Shown: piece after piece, positions 61,629 to 64,000 of the stretch
Layout of the letters: each line of letters begins with the position of its first letter
Position numbering within the stretch: position 1 is the first letter of the stretch
The notes under the pieces: generated by a model
Told to the model about the DNA's origin: nothing
Database searches by the model: none
The model's input: the letters and a program-made list of their open reading frames with translations, nothing else
Position numbers and translations under genes: made by a program
Assembly: GCF_903166585.1 (NCBI RefSeq)
Contig: NZ_CAESCM010000020.1
Location: forward strand, 38,030 to 102,029
From: Pedobacter ghigonis
Lineage (GTDB): Bacteria; Bacteroidota; Bacteroidia; Sphingobacteriales; Sphingobacteriaceae
DNA length: 64,000 nucleotides
Reading direction: 5' to 3'

Positions 61629-62393
61629 ATGAAAACTTCACAAAATACTGTTTTATTAATCGGTGGTACTGCCGGTATCGGTTTAGAAATTGCTAAACAA
61701 TTAACTGCTTTAAATAACCATGTAATTGTTACCGGAAGGAACCAGGAGCGTTTAGACGCTGTAGCGGCATCGTTAAGTAATGTTACAACCATCCTGTCGG
61801 ATGTAAGCAAGGCCGAAGATGTAGACGCTTTGGTTGCACGCATTAAGGCCGATTTTCCGCAGTTAAATATCGTGATTAATAATGCTGGCAGGGCCATTCT
61901 GTATAACCTGGCCGATAATAATGAAGATGCTTATGCCAATGCAGCAGATGAAATGCTGACCAATTATTTGTCTATCATCAGGGTGAACCAGAAATTATTG
62001 CCTGTGCTTACCAGGCAGGAATCAGCAGCTATTGTAAATGTTTCCTCAATTGTGGCTTATGTACCAGGGGTTACCTTGCCAACCTATGCGGCCAGTAAAG
62101 CAGCTTTACACTCTTATTCTACTTCGTTAAGGTTAAGTTTAGAAGGATCGCCGGTTAAGGTTTTCGAATTGATGCCGCCACTGGTTGATACCGAATTCTC
62201 GAAAGAAATTGGTGGTCATAACGGTATAAAACCAAGTGTGGTAGCTGATGAGCTGATTGCTGCTTTGGCAAACGATGATTTTGAAATCAGGGTGGGCGAT
62301 ACTGCAAAAATCTACGAATTGTACAGACAATCGCCGGCAGATGCCTTAAATGTCATGAATGCAAACCGAAAAGCCTGGATTGAATCTGTTTAA
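61629..62393 (+). CDS. SDR-family oxidoreductase (DltE-like)
   Basis: A 254-residue SDR: TVLLIGGTAGIGLEIAKQL, IVINNAGRAILYNLADN, VNVSSIVAYVPG with the Ser, and PTYAASKAALHSY with Tyr-x3-Lys. The ILYNLADN and VFELMPPLVDTEFS segments resemble DltE-type SDRs. Second gene of the operon under TetR-type dyads. Substrate unknown. The 160 bases after it hold no convincing gene. Confidence 0.9.
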   Translation: MKTSQNTVLLIGGTAGIGLEIAKQLTALNNHVIVTGRNQERLDAVAASLSNVTTILSDVSKAEDVDALVARIKADFPQLNIVINNAGRAILYNLADNNEDAYANAADEMLTNYLSIIRVNQKLLPVLTRQESAAIVNVSSIVAYVPGVTLPTYAASKAALHSYSTSLRLSLEGSPVKVFELMPPLVDTEFSKEIGGHNGIKPSVVADELIAALANDDFEIRVGDTAKIYELYRQSPADALNVMNANRKAWIESV

Positions 62394-62555
62394 CAAGCAG
62401 GAGATAAGCGGGAACAAAAAGGATTCAGGCTTTACATTTATCATATCAATTTTAGCTACAGGAATAGTACTTTTGCCGCGATAAGTGTAAATCCCGGATT
62501 TGCGCTTGCCTTTAATTACAAGCTGATTTAAAGGCATTGACTATAAATAATTAAC

Positions 62556-63806
62556 ATGAAAAGAGTAGTAGTAACAGGTTTGGGCGCAATAACCCCACTA
62601 GGAAATACCGTTGAAAGCTTTTGGCAACAGATACTAGATGGCAAAAGTGGTGTTGGTCCGATTACAAAATTTGATGCTTCAAAGTTTAAAACCCAGTTTG
62701 CAAGCGAAGTAAAAGACTTTAACGCCGAAACCTTTCTGGATAAAAAGGAGATAAAAAAATACGACGTTTTTACGCAGTACGCAATCGCTTCAAGCGATCA
62801 GGCGATAACCGATTCTGGCCTCGATTTTAGTACAATGACCGATGATGAACTGGCTGAAGTTGGGGTAATCTGGGCAACCGGAAATGGGGGTATCGGTACT
62901 TTTGAAGCGCAGCTTGAAGAATTCCATGCTGGTGATGGCACGCCGAGGTTTAGCCCGTTTTTTATCCCTAAAATGATTGTGGATATCGCAGCAGGGGTAA
63001 TTTCGATCAGACACCGTTTACGCGGTCCAAATTATTGTACCGTTTCCGCTTGTGCTTCTTCTAACACGGCTATTATTAATGCTTTTGATACCATTCGTTT
63101 GGGTAAAGCAGCCATTATGATTGCCGGAGGTTCGGAAGCTGCCATTACCAAATCATCAGTAGGTGGATTTAACGCTGCCCAGGCCTTATCAAAAAGAAAT
63201 GATGATCCAAAAGGAGCTTCACGACCTTTCGATGTAGACCGCGACGGATTTGTGATGGGAGAAGGTGCCGGAGCCTTGATTTTAGAAGAGTTAGATCATG
63301 CTGTTAGCCGTGGTGCACATATTTATGCTGAAATTGTTGGTGGCGGTATGGCAGGAGATGCTTATCATTTAACCGGAACACCACCTGATGGGGTTGGTGC
63401 AGGATTGGGTATGACCAGCGCTTTAAAGGATGCAGGAATTACTGCTGATCAGATTGATTATATTAATGCGCACGCTACTTCTACAGGTTTAGGCGATTTA
63501 AGTGAACTACAAGCTATCAACCGTGTTTTTAAGGGTTTACCGGTAATCATTGGAGCAACCAAATCTATGACTGGCCACTTATTGGGTGCAGCTGGCGCAA
63601 TTGAAAGTGTGATCAGTATTTTAGCAATCAGAGATGGTATTGTTCCACCTACGATCAATACGAAAAAACTGGATGAGAATATTCCGAAAGGTTTAAATAT
63701 TGTTCTGGGCGAGCCAATTAAGAAAGAAATCAATTATGTATTAAACAATACTTTTGGTTTTGGAGGGCATACCGCCAGTACGATATTTAAAAAGTACACG
63801 GCTTAA
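62556..63806 (+). CDS. fabF: Beta-ketoacyl-ACP synthase II
   Basis: A 416-residue condensing enzyme of fatty acid elongation. Catalytic triad: Cys in TVSACASSNTAIINAFD, His in INAHATSTGLGD and His in KSMTGHLLGAAGAIE; start RVVVTGLGAITPLGNTVESF is typical of FabF. It stands alone, without acpP or fabG beside it, so it may be a second copy used for a special chain length or a biosynthetic route. A terminator follows. Confidence 0.92.
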   Translation: MKRVVVTGLGAITPLGNTVESFWQQILDGKSGVGPITKFDASKFKTQFASEVKDFNAETFLDKKEIKKYDVFTQYAIASSDQAITDSGLDFSTMTDDELAEVGVIWATGNGGIGTFEAQLEEFHAGDGTPRFSPFFIPKMIVDIAAGVISIRHRLRGPNYCTVSACASSNTAIINAFDTIRLGKAAIMIAGGSEAAITKSSVGGFNAAQALSKRNDDPKGASRPFDVDRDGFVMGEGAGALILEELDHAVSRGAHIYAEIVGGGMAGDAYHLTGTPPDGVGAGLGMTSALKDAGITADQIDYINAHATSTGLGDLSELQAINRVFKGLPVIIGATKSMTGHLLGAAGAIESVISILAIRDGIVPPTINTKKLDENIPKGLNIVLGEPIKKEINYVLNNTFGFGGHTASTIFKKYTA

Positions 63807-63830
63807 TTTATTTTTTATTATAAAGTGATT

Positions 63831-63857
63831 GCCTGGTTCATAGCCGGGCATTTTTTT
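63831..63857 (+). terminator. Terminator after fabF
   Basis: GCCTGG (63831-63836), 7-base loop, CCGGGC (63844-63849), then seven T. The rest of the window to 64000 shows no gene. Confidence 0.85.
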
Positions 63858-64000
63858 GCCTTGAGTTTTTTGCCACGGAGATTCTGTGTTGATATCCAAA
63901 TTAATTTTTAATTTTGTAGTCCAAGGCAGCTCTAAGCTAGCTTCATTAGGGCAGTTCATTTTTAATGGCTGCTCTAACAATTTACTTCGTTTTCCACCTC

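Noticed and set aside
62346..62537. Minus-strand frame of 63 codons between the SDR and fabF
   Set aside because: It overlaps the end of the SDR, has no partner or family, and its composition is not convincing; the gap also holds a weak inverted repeat (TTTACATTTATC near 62434 with GATAAGTGTAAA) that may explain the signal.
63741..63980. Minus-strand frame over the end of fabF
   Set aside because: It runs antisense through fabF coding DNA and its terminator; a shadow frame.
1..64000. tRNA, rRNA or CRISPR arrays
   Set aside because: No cloverleaf-like sequences with TTCGA arms, no rRNA signatures and no regularly spaced repeats were seen in the intergenic regions.

Overview
This 64 kb window looks like chromosome of a Bacteroidota member of the Sphingobacteriaceae, most likely Pedobacter or a close relative. 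The evidence is the moderate-to-low GC content, promoters of the Bacteroidota type (TTTG, then TAnnTTTG about 20 bases on), a TonB-dependent receptor with an N-terminal CarboxypepD_reg-like domain, DUF4374, DUF4142 and TMEM220 proteins, secreted GH29 and GH92 glycosidases, 7TMR-DISM and LytTR signalling proteins, and short palindromic repeats of the kind seen between genes in Pedobacter. No rRNA, tRNA, CRISPR array, prophage or complete insertion sequence was seen.

Layout. 0-8.3 kb: a partial esterase, an SGNH hydrolase, a secreted propeller/HEAT/cytochrome c protein followed closely by a heparinase II/III-type lyase, then a cysteine pair (serine acetyltransferase, cysteine synthase B). 8.3-15.2 kb: small regulators, an IS3 OrfA-like orphan, a 7TM sensor with HTH output, a stand-alone GHKL (MORC-like) ATPase, and a LytTR membrane regulator broken by a frameshift with a candidate LytTR direct-repeat site upstream. 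15.3-21.6 kb: 5-oxoprolinase operon pxpB-pxpC-pxpA with an NRAMP-like transporter and an M1 aminopeptidase. 22-29.4 kb: class V aminotransferase, acetate kinase and phosphotransacetylase, and several small genes. 29.5-34.6 kb: an operon of TonB receptor, DUF4374 lipoprotein and PepSY membrane protein with a strong promoter, a Fur-like dyad and a folded leader.

35-47.7 kb is the main metabolic island: assimilatory nitrate reduction. A minus-strand operon holds nirB, nirD, a small secreted protein, a nitrate transporter, a nitrate reductase fused to its own flavin reductase, a nitrate-reductase-associated protein and a rubredoxin fusion. An FNR-like regulator with four cysteines and mobA (Mo cofactor) converge on it; cobA (siroheme) is divergent from nirB across an FNR/CRP-like dyad. 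Siroheme, molybdenum cofactor, uptake, both reductases and a candidate regulator therefore sit together.

47.8-57.2 kb: alpha-L-fucosidase, an SDR, a voltage-gated-type K+ channel, azoreductase downstream of a 40-bp perfect palindrome, a response regulator, mnmA and a GH92 mannosidase with a LacI-type dyad. 57.3-64 kb: an EamA protein, an AraC regulator with two tandem SDRs, a thioesterase-SDR operon carrying two TetR-type dyads, and fabF.

The least explained items are the regulatory DNA elements (the 40-bp palindrome, the promoter-embedded dyad at 52.8 kb, the TonB leader hairpins), the frameshifted LytTR circuit, the rubredoxin fused to a sirohaem-reductase-like scaffold lacking cluster ligands, and the stand-alone GHKL ATPase. 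None of these can be called a new system from sequence alone.
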